Shown here in pieces: positions 1 through 6,266 of a stretch of DNA of 7,834 nucleotides. Made by a program: the position numbers and the translations under genes. Every line of letters starts with the position of its first letter. Position 1 is the first letter of the stretch. Below the pieces are notes generated by a model, which was not told the origin of the DNA, ran no database searches, and saw only the letters and a list, made by a program, of their open reading frames with translations. The DNA is from Chloroflexota bacterium (GTDB lineage Bacteria; Chloroflexota; Limnocylindria; Limnocylindrales; CSP1-4), in assembly GCA_017881985.1 (NCBI GenBank), contig JADGQH010000149.1, forward strand, positions 1-7,834. The letters are read 5' to 3'.

Positions 1-1245
1 GGCCTGGCGGCGGGGTGCGAACGTGCGCGGCCAGGTGACGGTCATGCTGGAGCCGCCGGCAGGTGAGCTCCCGATCTTCCAGTGGCCCTTCGTTGCCCGG
101 ACGATCGCGTCGGCGATGGCGAGCCCAAGGCCGGCGCCGCTCCCCTGGTCCGTGGCCCGGTGAAACCGGTCGAACGCGCGCGCGCGTGCCTCCGGCGGGA
201 TGCCGGGCCCGGAGTCGTCGACGGTCAGCCGGACGCGGCTCCCCTCGTCGCCGACGGACACCCGCACGGTCCCGCCCTCGGGCGAGTACTTGCACGCATT
301 GTCGAGGAGGACCCCGACCAGCCGATCGAGCCATTCGGGCGGGGCCGTCACGACTTCCTTGCCCGGCCCTGCGTCGACCGTGAGCGACAGCGCGCGTGCC
401 TCCGCCACCGCCCGGAATCGCTCCACGGCCTGGGCGGCGAGCAGGCCGAGATCGACCGGCTCCGACTGCGGCGCTCCCCCGAGCGCGTCGAAGCGGGCGA
501 GCCAGAGCATGTCGTCGAGGAGGCGCCGCATCCGCCGCGTCTCTCCGTCGAGCCGCTGGAAGGTGGCGCGATACCAGCCCACGTCGCGGTCACGCGACAG
601 CGCGAGGCTCGTGTTCGCCTCGATGACCGACAGCGGGGTGCGCAGCTCGTGCGACGCATCCGCGGTGAACTCGAGCTGCCTTCGGCGCGCGAGCTCGATG
701 GGGGCAGCCACCCGACGGCCGATCGCGACCGCACCGAGGAAGACCGCGATGAGCAGGAGCGGGCCGATGACGAGCTCCGAGACGATGAGGTTCCCCTGCG
801 CCTGGGAGACCGACTCGGTGGTCTGCCCGACGACGACGAACGTGTCGCCCGCCGGCGCGCCCGCGATGCGGACCGACGCGCTGCCGATCGCGACCGTCAC
901 GGGACCGCGGACGCCGTGGTAGGCGGCCGGCAGGACCGCGTCGGGCCGGTTGCAGGTGACGCTCCCATCCGGATGCTGGGTCCACACGATCACCGGCGCC
1001 CCGAACGGCACCCGGGGCGGAGGGGCGTCGAACCCACCCCCTCCGGGCGGGCGACCGACATCGCCGCGGGAGATCTGGGCCAGCGTGCTCGAGAGGTTCT
1101 CGTCGATCTGGGCCGTCAGGTTGCGCGTGGCGAGGAGCACCACCGCGAGGGCGACCGCCAGGTACGCGATGGCGACGATCGACGTCGCAGCGAGGGCGAC
1201 CCGGATGGAGGTTCGCCGGACCTGGGGCAGCGGGGCCGCGGTCAC
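1..1245 (-). CDS. Sensor histidine kinase (3' end outside window)
   Basis: Membrane sensor kinase that would phosphorylate the response regulator encoded just before it. The 415 visible residues start at a GTG overlapping the regulator's stop (GTGA, 1242-1245). Membrane helices are at about 15-38 and 154-177, enclosing a roughly 115-residue extracytoplasmic loop that is Gly/Pro-rich near residues 64-80. The H-box ADASHELRTPL carries the phospho-accepting His199. The ATP-binding domain shows an N-box (LLDNACKYSPEGG, Asn316), a G1 box (DDSGPGIP, 343-350), an F-box (FDRFHR) and a G2 box (GAGLGLAIADAI, 370-381). Only about 16 residues separate the second helix from the H-box, so the HAMP linker is largely missing. 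No stop is reached at the left edge, but all catalytic boxes are present, so little should be lacking. The signal sensed cannot be read from the sequence. Operon context suggests a redox or metal cue (inference). Confidence 0.95.
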   Translation of the reverse strand, partial: MTAAPLPQVRRTSIRVALAATSIVAIAYLAVALAVVLLATRNLTAQIDENLSSTLAQISRGDVGRPPGGGGFDAPPPRVPFGAPVIVWTQHPDGSVTCNRPDAVLPAAYHGVRGPVTVAIGSASVRIAGAPAGDTFVVVGQTTESVSQAQGNLIVSELVIGPLLLIAVFLGAVAIGRRVAAPIELARRRQLEFTADASHELRTPLSVIEANTSLALSRDRDVGWYRATFQRLDGETRRMRRLLDDMLWLARFDALGGAPQSEPVDLGLLAAQAVERFRAVAEARALSLTVDAGPGKEVVTAPPEWLDRLVGVLLDNACKYSPEGGTVRVSVGDEGSRVRLTVDDSGPGIPPEARARAFDRFHRATDQGSGAGLGLAIADAIVRATKGHWKIGSSPAGGSSMTVTWPRTFAPRRQA

Positions 1246-1910
1246 GCTTCGTCCAGCCGATACCCGGCGCCCCGCACGGTCACGATCCGGATACCCGCGG
1301 CAGGGATCTTCGCGCGCAGCCGGCTCATCTGGACGTCGATGGCGTTCGAGCCGAGGGGGTCGGTCTCGTCGCGCCAGCCGTGCTCCGCGATGGCCTTGCG
1401 GTCGACAACTGCGGGCGACCGACGCATGAGCAGCTCGAGGATGTTGTACTCGGTGACCGTCAGGGCAAGCGGGCGTCCATCCGCCGCGGCCTCGCGGGTG
1501 ACCGGGTCGAGCGTGACGCGCCCGCGGGCGATCACGGGCGCGTCGACGCCCCGGGGCCGGCGCTGCAGCGCCCGGATCCGGGCCAGCAGTTCGCCGAAGT
1601 CGAAGGGCTTGACCAGGTAGTCGTCTGCCCCGGCGTCGAGGCCCTGGATCCGATCCGGAGGCGCATCGCGAGCGGTGAGCATCAGAAGCGCGGTGGGTCG
1701 GTCGTGGCGACGCGCCCAGCGCACCACGTCGATGCCCGACGCGCCCGGCATCCGCCAGTCGATGATCGCGACGTCGTATTCGTAGAACTTCAGCTGATCG
1801 ATGGCGTCGTCGCCGCGATCGACGGCGTCGACACGGTAGCCGTTGTCCTCGAGCCCGAGGACGAGGACTTCGCGGAGCGACCGGTCATCCTCCGCGACGA
1901 GGATCCTCAT
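1242..1910 (-). CDS. OmpR/PhoB-family response regulator
   Basis: DNA-binding response regulator of 222 residues, the usual length for the family. The N-terminal receiver domain has the acidic pair Asp8/Asp9, the phospho-acceptor Asp51 in IIDWRMPG, Thr79 in MLTARD and Lys101 in LVKPFD. The C-terminal winged helix (about 125-220) has the typical LTVTEYNILELLM stretch and ends VRGAGYRLDEA. The ATG overlaps the ferredoxin stop (ATGA, 1907-1910) and has GGGAG about nine bases upstream. A much longer upstream reading of this frame lies inside the ferredoxin gene and was discarded. It is followed by its kinase with a 4-base overlap. The family normally binds direct repeats near promoters; likely targets are this operon's own promoter or the secreted-protein gene upstream (inference). 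It is unusual in being co-translated behind electron-transfer genes rather than standing in its own operon. Confidence 0.96.
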   Translation of the reverse strand: MRILVAEDDRSLREVLVLGLEDNGYRVDAVDRGDDAIDQLKFYEYDVAIIDWRMPGASGIDVVRWARRHDRPTALLMLTARDAPPDRIQGLDAGADDYLVKPFDFGELLARIRALQRRPRGVDAPVIARGRVTLDPVTREAAADGRPLALTVTEYNILELLMRRSPAVVDRKAIAEHGWRDETDPLGSNAIDVQMSRLRAKIPAAGIRIVTVRGAGYRLDEA

Positions 1911-2161
1911 CGCCCGCCCGCTCCCGCCGGTGTCGGGACCGCGGCCGCCCCGTGCGTCGTCGACGTGTGCCGGAGGCGAAGCGCGAGGACCGGGCACACG
2001 TCCACGGCACGTCGCGCATGGTCGAGCAGGCGGTCCGGGATCGGGCCGCGGGTGATGATCGGGTATCCCCAGTCGTCGAGCGCGATCAGCTCCGGCAGGA
2101 GCTCGGCGCACATGCCGTGGCCATCGCAGCGGATCGGGTCCAGGCGCAGGATCTCGGCCAT
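1907..2161 (-). CDS. Ferredoxin with three-cysteine cluster site
   Basis: Small cytosolic electron carrier of 84 residues. The cluster site is Cys12-D-G-His15-G-M-Cys18, then Cys56-Pro57 in a VDVCPVLAL context. Single-cluster ferredoxins of this type, with a CxxHxxC arrangement and one distal CP, generally carry a [3Fe-4S] or His-ligated [4Fe-4S] cluster and are best known as partners of cytochromes P450. No P450 is present here. The start follows the NuoF-like stop after a single base (TGA-G-ATG), and the stop overlaps the response regulator start. The ribosome site is weak, so translation probably depends on coupling. Residues 64-84 form an Ala/Gly/Thr-rich tail with no recognisable feature. 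Its position suggests it exchanges electrons with the NuoF-like protein and possibly the heme b membrane protein (inference). Confidence 0.9.
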   Translation of the reverse strand: MAEILRLDPIRCDGHGMCAELLPELIALDDWGYPIITRGPIPDRLLDHARRAVDVCPVLALRLRHTSTTHGAAAVPTPAGAGGR

Positions 2162-2162
2162 C

Positions 2163-3404
2163 TCACGCCGCCGCGGCGTGTGTGACCGAGCACCGGCCCC
2201 GCGCCTGGTGCCGGGCGAACTCGTCGGCGAACACCGCACGCGCGCTGCGCAGCAGGCCGATGGCCCCATCGGGATGGTGGCAGGCGCCGCGTCCCTGGAC
2301 CTGGCCCGCCCACCGGTCGATTCGCTCCAGGTCGTCATCGGCCGCGGCGCCGGTCGCGAGCCGCCGGCTCGCTTCTGCGATGGCCGCGAGGCCGAACACG
2401 CAGGGGCCGCATTGCGCGGCGCTCTCGCCAGCCATGAACGTCATGATCTCCGCGGTCGCACGAACTCCGCACGTGTCGGGCCCTGCGAACGATACGACAC
2501 CGCATCCGAAGCCGAGCCCGCCCGCAGCCCGGTCGGCGGGGTCGAGCGGCCGGTCCCGGACCTCGTCGAGCGACGCCCAACCCCCGAAGTAGCCGCCGAC
2601 CAGGACGGCGCTCGTGCCATCGGCCGCGGTCCCGGCGAGCGCCGCGATCTCGGCGATCGTCAGGCCGTACTCGATCTCGCGAACACCGGGCCGCGGGACG
2701 GCGCCGCTCACGGTCACCAGCGCGGTTCCCGGCGTCCGGCCCCGGCCCGCGGAGCGGTACCACGCGTCGCCGTGCCGGGCGATGAGCGCCGCGTACGCGA
2801 GACTCTCCACGTTCTGGACGAGCGTCGGCCGGCCCCCGACGCCGACCTCGTGCGGGCGCCGGTCGAGGAACGTCGGCCGGGCGTCGCCCCTGTTGAGGAA
2901 GTGGACCACGGCGGTCGCCTCGCCGGCCACGTAGCCGACCGGCGCGGCAACGAGTCGCACGCGCCCGCGGAGCTCGGGCTCGCGCTCGCCGAGCGCCCGG
3001 CCCAGGACCCGATGCGCGTCGCGGTGCTCGCTGCCGACGTAGAGGACGATGTCGGTCGCGCCCACGGCGTCAGCCGCGACGAGGGCGCCGTCGAGCACGA
3101 GGTGCGGGCGGTTCACCATGAGGACGCGATCCTTCGCGCTGCGTGGCTCGCCCTCGGCGCCGTTGACCACCACGACCGCGTCACCCTGCGAGCGCTCGGC
3201 AACGGCACGCCACTTGCGCCCGACCGGAAACGCGGCACCGCCGCGACCGAGGAGGCCGCTCGCCTCGAGGATGGGAATGATCTCCCGGCGATCACCGACG
3301 GGCGGCAAGCTGCCGAGCCGCGTCCGGTGCGCCTCGAACTGCTCGGGGCCGGCCGCGGACGGCGGCCCGGCGAGCAGGCGCATGGTTGCGGGCGTCGTGG
3401 TCAT
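2163..3404 (-). CDS. NuoF-like NADH-binding flavoprotein (complex I 51 kDa family) with SLBB domain
   Basis: Cytosolic protein of 413 residues related to NuoF, the subunit that takes hydride from NADH onto FMN. The nucleotide/FMN fold shows GRGGAAFPVGRKW (53-65), NGAEGEPRSAKDR (81-93), a GYVAGEATA segment (157-165, matching the family's GAYICGEETA) and PTLVQNVESLA (193-203). An SLBB domain follows at about 225-285. The C-terminal Fe-S region reads ESAAQCGPC at 327-335, with Cys332, Cys335 and a later Cys375. The family consensus ESCGxCxPC has a cysteine where this protein has Ala329, so the [4Fe-4S] site is altered. No NuoE or other complex I subunit is nearby, so this is not part of a Nuo operon. 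Both ends are tightly linked to neighbours: the ATG overlaps the ferric-reductase-like stop and has GGAG eight bases upstream. The likely role is feeding NAD(P)H electrons to the adjacent ferredoxin or heme protein (inference). Confidence 0.93.
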   Translation of the reverse strand: MTTTPATMRLLAGPPSAAGPEQFEAHRTRLGSLPPVGDRREIIPILEASGLLGRGGAAFPVGRKWRAVAERSQGDAVVVVNGAEGEPRSAKDRVLMVNRPHLVLDGALVAADAVGATDIVLYVGSEHRDAHRVLGRALGEREPELRGRVRLVAAPVGYVAGEATAVVHFLNRGDARPTFLDRRPHEVGVGGRPTLVQNVESLAYAALIARHGDAWYRSAGRGRTPGTALVTVSGAVPRPGVREIEYGLTIAEIAALAGTAADGTSAVLVGGYFGGWASLDEVRDRPLDPADRAAGGLGFGCGVVSFAGPDTCGVRATAEIMTFMAGESAAQCGPCVFGLAAIAEASRRLATGAAADDDLERIDRWAGQVQGRGACHHPDGAIGLLRSARAVFADEFARHQARGRCSVTHAAAA

Positions 3405-3997
3405 CGAAGCGCTCCGGGCTTCTCGAACGTGCCGCGGCCGAGGGAAGCCACAACTGCGGGAAGGTCGGCGCTCCGACGCCCCGCCAGGAGCCGCCACGCG
3501 ACGGCCGTCGCGACAATGCCGAGGCAGGCCGCATCGACGCCGAGCATCCACGGCGCAGACGCATCGCTGCCGGTCCCGATGCCGTGCGCGAGGGCGATCG
3601 GCCAGGAGGCGTAGGCAGTCCAGTGGATCGCCCGCCACGCGCGGGGACCGATCCGGGCCCGGAGCAGGCTCGTCGCGACAACGGCGAGGAGCAGGTCGAG
3701 CGAGACGACGCCGAGGCCCAGCCAGAGCGGCCGGTAGGACGACGCGAAGGGCACGAGCGCGGAGATCCAGCCGAGCGACGTGAACGGGTCGATGACCGCC
3801 GTGACGACGTGGAGCGCGAGGAACACAACGGACAGGAGCGCGATGCTCCGATGCACCTCGGCAGTGAGGAAGCGCGGCCAGTGGCGCGCCTGCCAACGCA
3901 CGCTCGCCATGACGCCCAGGCCGACGACGGCCGTGAACAGGAGCAGCGACACGACGCCGGCTCCCCGGGTTGCGAACCACAGGATCTGCGTGCTCAT
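3401..3997 (-). CDS. Ferric-reductase-like heme b transmembrane protein
   Basis: Integral membrane protein of 198 residues with five or six predicted helices (about 12-33, 48-70, 90-112, 122-141, 150-171). Four histidines are placed for two b hemes across the bilayer: His49 (AEVHRSIALL) and His63 (LALHVV) in one helix, His125 (RAIHWTAYASW) and His138 (ALAHGIG) in another, spaced 14 and 13. This pattern fits the ferric_reduct/MsrQ-like superfamily. It lacks the cytoplasmic FAD/NAD domain of full ferric reductases and NADPH oxidases, so electrons must come from separate proteins; the co-encoded NuoF-like protein and ferredoxin are obvious candidates. A very strong ribosome site (GAGGAGGAGG, complement of about 4002-4012) precedes the ATG, which overlaps the ApbE stop. 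The final acceptor, whether ferric iron, a flavoprotein or a quinone, cannot be told from the sequence. Confidence 0.93.
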   Translation of the reverse strand: MSTQILWFATRGAGVVSLLLFTAVVGLGVMASVRWQARHWPRFLTAEVHRSIALLSVVFLALHVVTAVIDPFTSLGWISALVPFASSYRPLWLGLGVVSLDLLLAVVATSLLRARIGPRAWRAIHWTAYASWPIALAHGIGTGSDASAPWMLGVDAACLGIVATAVAWRLLAGRRSADLPAVVASLGRGTFEKPGALR

Positions 3998-4989
3998 GAC
4001 GCCTCCTCCTCGGACGGGGCCGGCCAGCCGGCGACGCGTCGAGCGACGCCGGCCGTCGATACGAGCCGGGCGGGGATCCCGCGGCCGGCGAGCCAGCCCG
4101 GGCCGTCCGTGCCCTTGACGATCGCCGCGGTCGCGGCGGTGTTGGCCTCCACGCAGGTCGGTGCGGCCGCGCTCACGGTCCGCCACGGGCTCGCCACGGG
4201 CAGCCCGGTGGCCGGGTCGACCAGGTGGTGAAGCGTTGCCCCGCCGCGCATCCAGCGTCGCACCGTCGTGCTCGACGTCGCGAGCGCGCCCGCATGGAGC
4301 GCCACGACCTCGCCCTCGCCGTCCGGGCGCGCGTCGCTCCGGTCGGCCGTGAGCACGCGCCATCCGCCAACCGGGGCGCCGCCGGCAGTCGCGATGTCGC
4401 CGCCCAGGCTGACGAGGACCCCACCGCCGCCCATGGCCCGCAGCGCCGCGTCCGCGGCGAGATCGGCGGCGAGCGCCTTGCCCGTCGAGCCAAGGTCGAG
4501 CTCCACGCCGGCGCGGAGCCGGACCGTTCGACGCGCGCGATCGAACCGGACGGCGCGCCAGCCCGGGATCGGCTCGAGCCGGATGATGAGCCGGGGGCCC
4601 TTGATCGCGATCCGCCCGAAGTCGTCGTCGTAGCCGATCGCCCGCAGCGCGGTGCCCACCGTCGGGTCGACGGCGCCATCGGTCGCGAGCGCAGCGTCCA
4701 GGGCGGTGCCGATCGCCCGGGCCAGGAGCGCACCGACCCGCACGTCCTCGTCCGGGCGCGCGTTGAGCCGCGTCAGCTCGCTGTCGCGGAACCGGCTGTA
4801 GGTCGCATCGACCTCGTCGAGGACCGATGCGACCGCGTGCCGCGCGGCATCGGCGCCGGCCGCGTCGAGGACGAGCACGTGCACGGCGGTGCCGAGCGCC
4901 TGCCAGGTCATGTGGGTTGCCGGCGATGCGGCCGGCGCGGCTGTTGCGGTCATGCCCGGAGTGTCGAATCCGGACCCTGTCGAATGCAT
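3994..4989 (-). CDS. apbE: FAD:protein FMN transferase (ApbE)
   Basis: Attaches FMN from FAD covalently to Ser/Thr of target proteins, usually extracytoplasmic FMN-binding domains in electron-transfer chains. In the 331-residue reading, family motifs appear in order: TYSRFRDSELTRLN (63-76), DGAVDPTVG (104-112), ELDLGSTGKALAADLA (163-178), SLGGDIATAGG (194-204), ATSSTTVRRW (237-246) and HHLVDPATGLP (254-264). Then comes TCVEANTAATAA (278-289), where many ApbE proteins have ADALATA; Asn283 takes the place of the metal-binding Asp and Thr287 is kept. This resembles what I recall of actinobacterial members. No signal peptide or lipobox is visible at any start. The start is uncertain: ATG 4989 has GGAG 12 bases upstream, while ATG 4953 and ATG 4911 have no clear site. 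It is first in the operon, behind a strong hairpin, and its stop overlaps the heme protein start. Confidence 0.93.
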   Translation of the reverse strand: MHSTGSGFDTPGMTATAAPAASPATHMTWQALGTAVHVLVLDAAGADAARHAVASVLDEVDATYSRFRDSELTRLNARPDEDVRVGALLARAIGTALDAALATDGAVDPTVGTALRAIGYDDDFGRIAIKGPRLIIRLEPIPGWRAVRFDRARRTVRLRAGVELDLGSTGKALAADLAADAALRAMGGGGVLVSLGGDIATAGGAPVGGWRVLTADRSDARPDGEGEVVALHAGALATSSTTVRRWMRGGATLHHLVDPATGLPVASPWRTVSAAAPTCVEANTAATAAIVKGTDGPGWLAGRGIPARLVSTAGVARRVAGWPAPSEEEAS

Positions 4990-5043
4990 TACGGCGCCCG
5001 GCTCCGCCTCGAACCGGGTCGCTGGACGTCGCAGGCCCGGACG

Positions 5044-5077
5044 CACGGAAGCGGCGGGAGGTCCCGCCGCTTCCGTG
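5044..5077 (-). terminator. Perfect 16-base inverted repeat, probable terminator or attenuator
   Basis: The arms at 5044-5059 (CACGGAAGCGGCGGGA) and 5062-5077 are exact reverse complements around a 2-base centre. They would form about 14-15 very GC-rich pairs with a small loop. The repeat lies 25 bases past the stop of the secreted-protein gene and about 55 bases before the apbE ATG. No T-run follows on the minus strand, so it is not a classic intrinsic terminator. High-GC bacteria do use hairpins without T-tracts, and it could equally cap the downstream mRNA or attenuate read-through into apbE. Confidence 0.65.
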
Positions 5078-5102
5078 GTGCGCTGAGGTGCGCCTGGATT
5101 GG

Positions 5103-5711
5103 TCAGTGGCCGAAGCCGCCGGGTCCGCCGCCCATCGGGCCGCCGGGGCCGCCGAGCATGGTGCCGTTGACCTGGTCGGTCGCCCGCTGGGTGACCTGGG
5201 CCTTCTGCGCGTCGGCCTGGGCCTGGGTGAGGCGGCCTGCGGTCACGTCGGCCGCGAGCTCGCTCTGGCCATCGGCGACGAGCGCGTCGATGACGGTCTG
5301 GACGGCGACGTTGTGCGCCTTGGCGACCGCGGCAACCGTCTGGCCGCCGTCGAGCGCCGTCTGGAGGTCGGCCTCGCTGATCCCGATCGCCTTGGCGACG
5401 ACCGAGATGTCGCTCACGGTCTCGGTGCGGCCGAAGCCGTGGTTGCCGCCGGGGCCGCCGGGGCCGAATGTGCCGCCGGTGGCCGGCCCGGCTGGCGTCG
5501 TGGTGGTTCCGGTGCTCGGCTGCGCCGATGCCGCGGGCGTGCTCGGCTGCGCGGTCGGTGACGCCGCGCTGGCGGTCAGCGGACCGAAGAGCGTCGCGCC
5601 GGCGGCGCCGCCGACGAGGAGCACGCCAACGAGCGTGGCGGCAGTCGCCGCCCTCCGCGCGCCGCGCTCCCTGGCCTTCGGGGTCGCTGGGGTGGATTCG
5701 TTGTCCGACAC
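5103..5711 (-). CDS. Membrane-anchored or secreted Gly/Pro-rich protein with helical repeat domain
   Basis: Unrecognised 202-residue protein. A short basic N-terminus (PKARERGARR) leads into one hydrophobic stretch (about 24-42, ATLVGVLLVGGAAGATLF) that acts as signal peptide or anchor, so the rest should lie outside the cytoplasm. Next come a Ser/Thr/Pro/Ala linker (50-78), a Gly/Pro segment (GPGGPGG, 84-89), a helical domain (about 98-183) and a second Gly/Pro tail ending GGGPGGFGH. The domain holds two similar 16-residue units at 105-120 (VAKAIGISEADLQTAL) and 129-144 (VAKAHNVAVQTVIDAL), then an Ala/Gln-rich helix. I recall similar domains in hypothetical actinobacterial exported proteins, but no function. 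I chose GTG 5711 because GGAG sits six bases upstream; ATG 5783 is in frame but lacks a site. The 154 bases upstream (5712-5865) contain no clear -35/-10 pair. It is separated from apbE by a strong hairpin. Confidence 0.85.
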   Translation of the reverse strand: MSDNESTPATPKARERGARRAATAATLVGVLLVGGAAGATLFGPLTASAASPTAQPSTPAASAQPSTGTTTTPAGPATGGTFGPGGPGGNHGFGRTETVSDISVVAKAIGISEADLQTALDGGQTVAAVAKAHNVAVQTVIDALVADGQSELAADVTAGRLTQAQADAQKAQVTQRATDQVNGTMLGGPGGPMGGGPGGFGH

Positions 5712-5717
5712 GTCTGT

Positions 5718-5721
5718 CTCC
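5718..5721 (-). promoter_or_regulatory. Ribosome binding site deciding a GTG start
   Basis: On the minus strand this reads GGAG followed by ACAGAC and then GTG at 5711, an ideal six-base spacing. The in-frame ATG at 5783 has no comparable site. Starting at GTG also places the hydrophobic signal/anchor near residue 24, as expected for an exported protein. Confidence 0.65.
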
Positions 5722-5865
5722 GTCGAGGTGATGCCGCACCGGGGGGTGTCGTCGATCGAGGCCCGTCCCGGTTCGGATGTCATGGCCGGAGTCTCGGGCG
5801 GCCCACCTTTCGGTCGGGTTACGGCGCGACGGGTCGACCCGAGCCTGCTCGGCGCGGCGTACGGC

Positions 5866-6243
5866 TCAGGCCCTGGTCCGGCGCGGCGCAGACGCAACCA
5901 GCCCCGGGGGTCGGAGGGCGAGGGCGACGATCGCCGAGACGCTGACCACGGCAAGCACGGGGACTGCCGCCTTCGCCGCACGGGGAGGCAGCACGAGCTC
6001 GAAGAACGGCACGGGATCGCCCCACTCGGCCTGGAGTTGCCCCACCGGGCAGTCGCCGCGACCGACGACGAGCGCCGCCCCCTCGGTCAGCAGGAACGCA
6101 ACGCTCGCCCAGAGCGGTCGATTCCGGCGTCCCGTCAGGGCGCACGCCCAGATATAGCCAAGGCATCCGAGCTGCGCCACGGACCAGGTCGCGTGCAGCA
6201 GGCGCCACAGCCTGGCACGACGGCCCAGCATTGCCCAGCTCAT
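5866..6243 (-). CDS. Small three-helix membrane protein, possibly DUF2784-like
   Basis: Hypothetical protein of 125 residues with three hydrophobic segments (about 13-36, 43-60, 92-110). A conserved-looking loop, GDCPVGQLQAEWGDP (63-77), follows the second helix, then PFFELVLPPRAAK. The GxCP placement after a membrane helix loosely recalls DUF2784 proteins, but the match is from memory and weak. The C-terminus is basic (RRTRA). The start is unsure: ATG 6243 has no clear ribosome site, while ATG 6231, four codons in, has GAGCTGGG nearby. It begins 23 bases after the stop of the HbpS/GlcG-like gene on the same strand, so the two are probably co-transcribed. No function can be assigned. Confidence 0.75.
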   Translation of the reverse strand: MSWAMLGRRARLWRLLHATWSVAQLGCLGYIWACALTGRRNRPLWASVAFLLTEGAALVVGRGDCPVGQLQAEWGDPVPFFELVLPPRAAKAAVPVLAVVSVSAIVALALRPPGLVASAPRRTRA

Positions 6244-6266
6244 CGACCGAGTATGGCCGGTGCGAT

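Noticed and set aside
3054..3071. DAVGAT in the NuoF-like protein as a flavinylation motif
   Set aside because: The spacing does not fit D-x-x-[ST]-G-A-T, and the segment aligns with a normal core strand/helix of the NuoF fold.
1380..3614. A 744-codon open frame on the plus strand
   Set aside because: It lies antisense to the response regulator, ferredoxin and NuoF-like genes. Their conserved motifs and third-position GC explain the absence of stops.
5585..5610. GGAAGAT-like residues (GGAAGAT in the hydrophobic segment of the exported protein) as an ApbE flavinylation site
   Set aside because: It lacks the Asp and the Ser/Thr before GA that define the motif, and it sits inside the membrane/signal segment.
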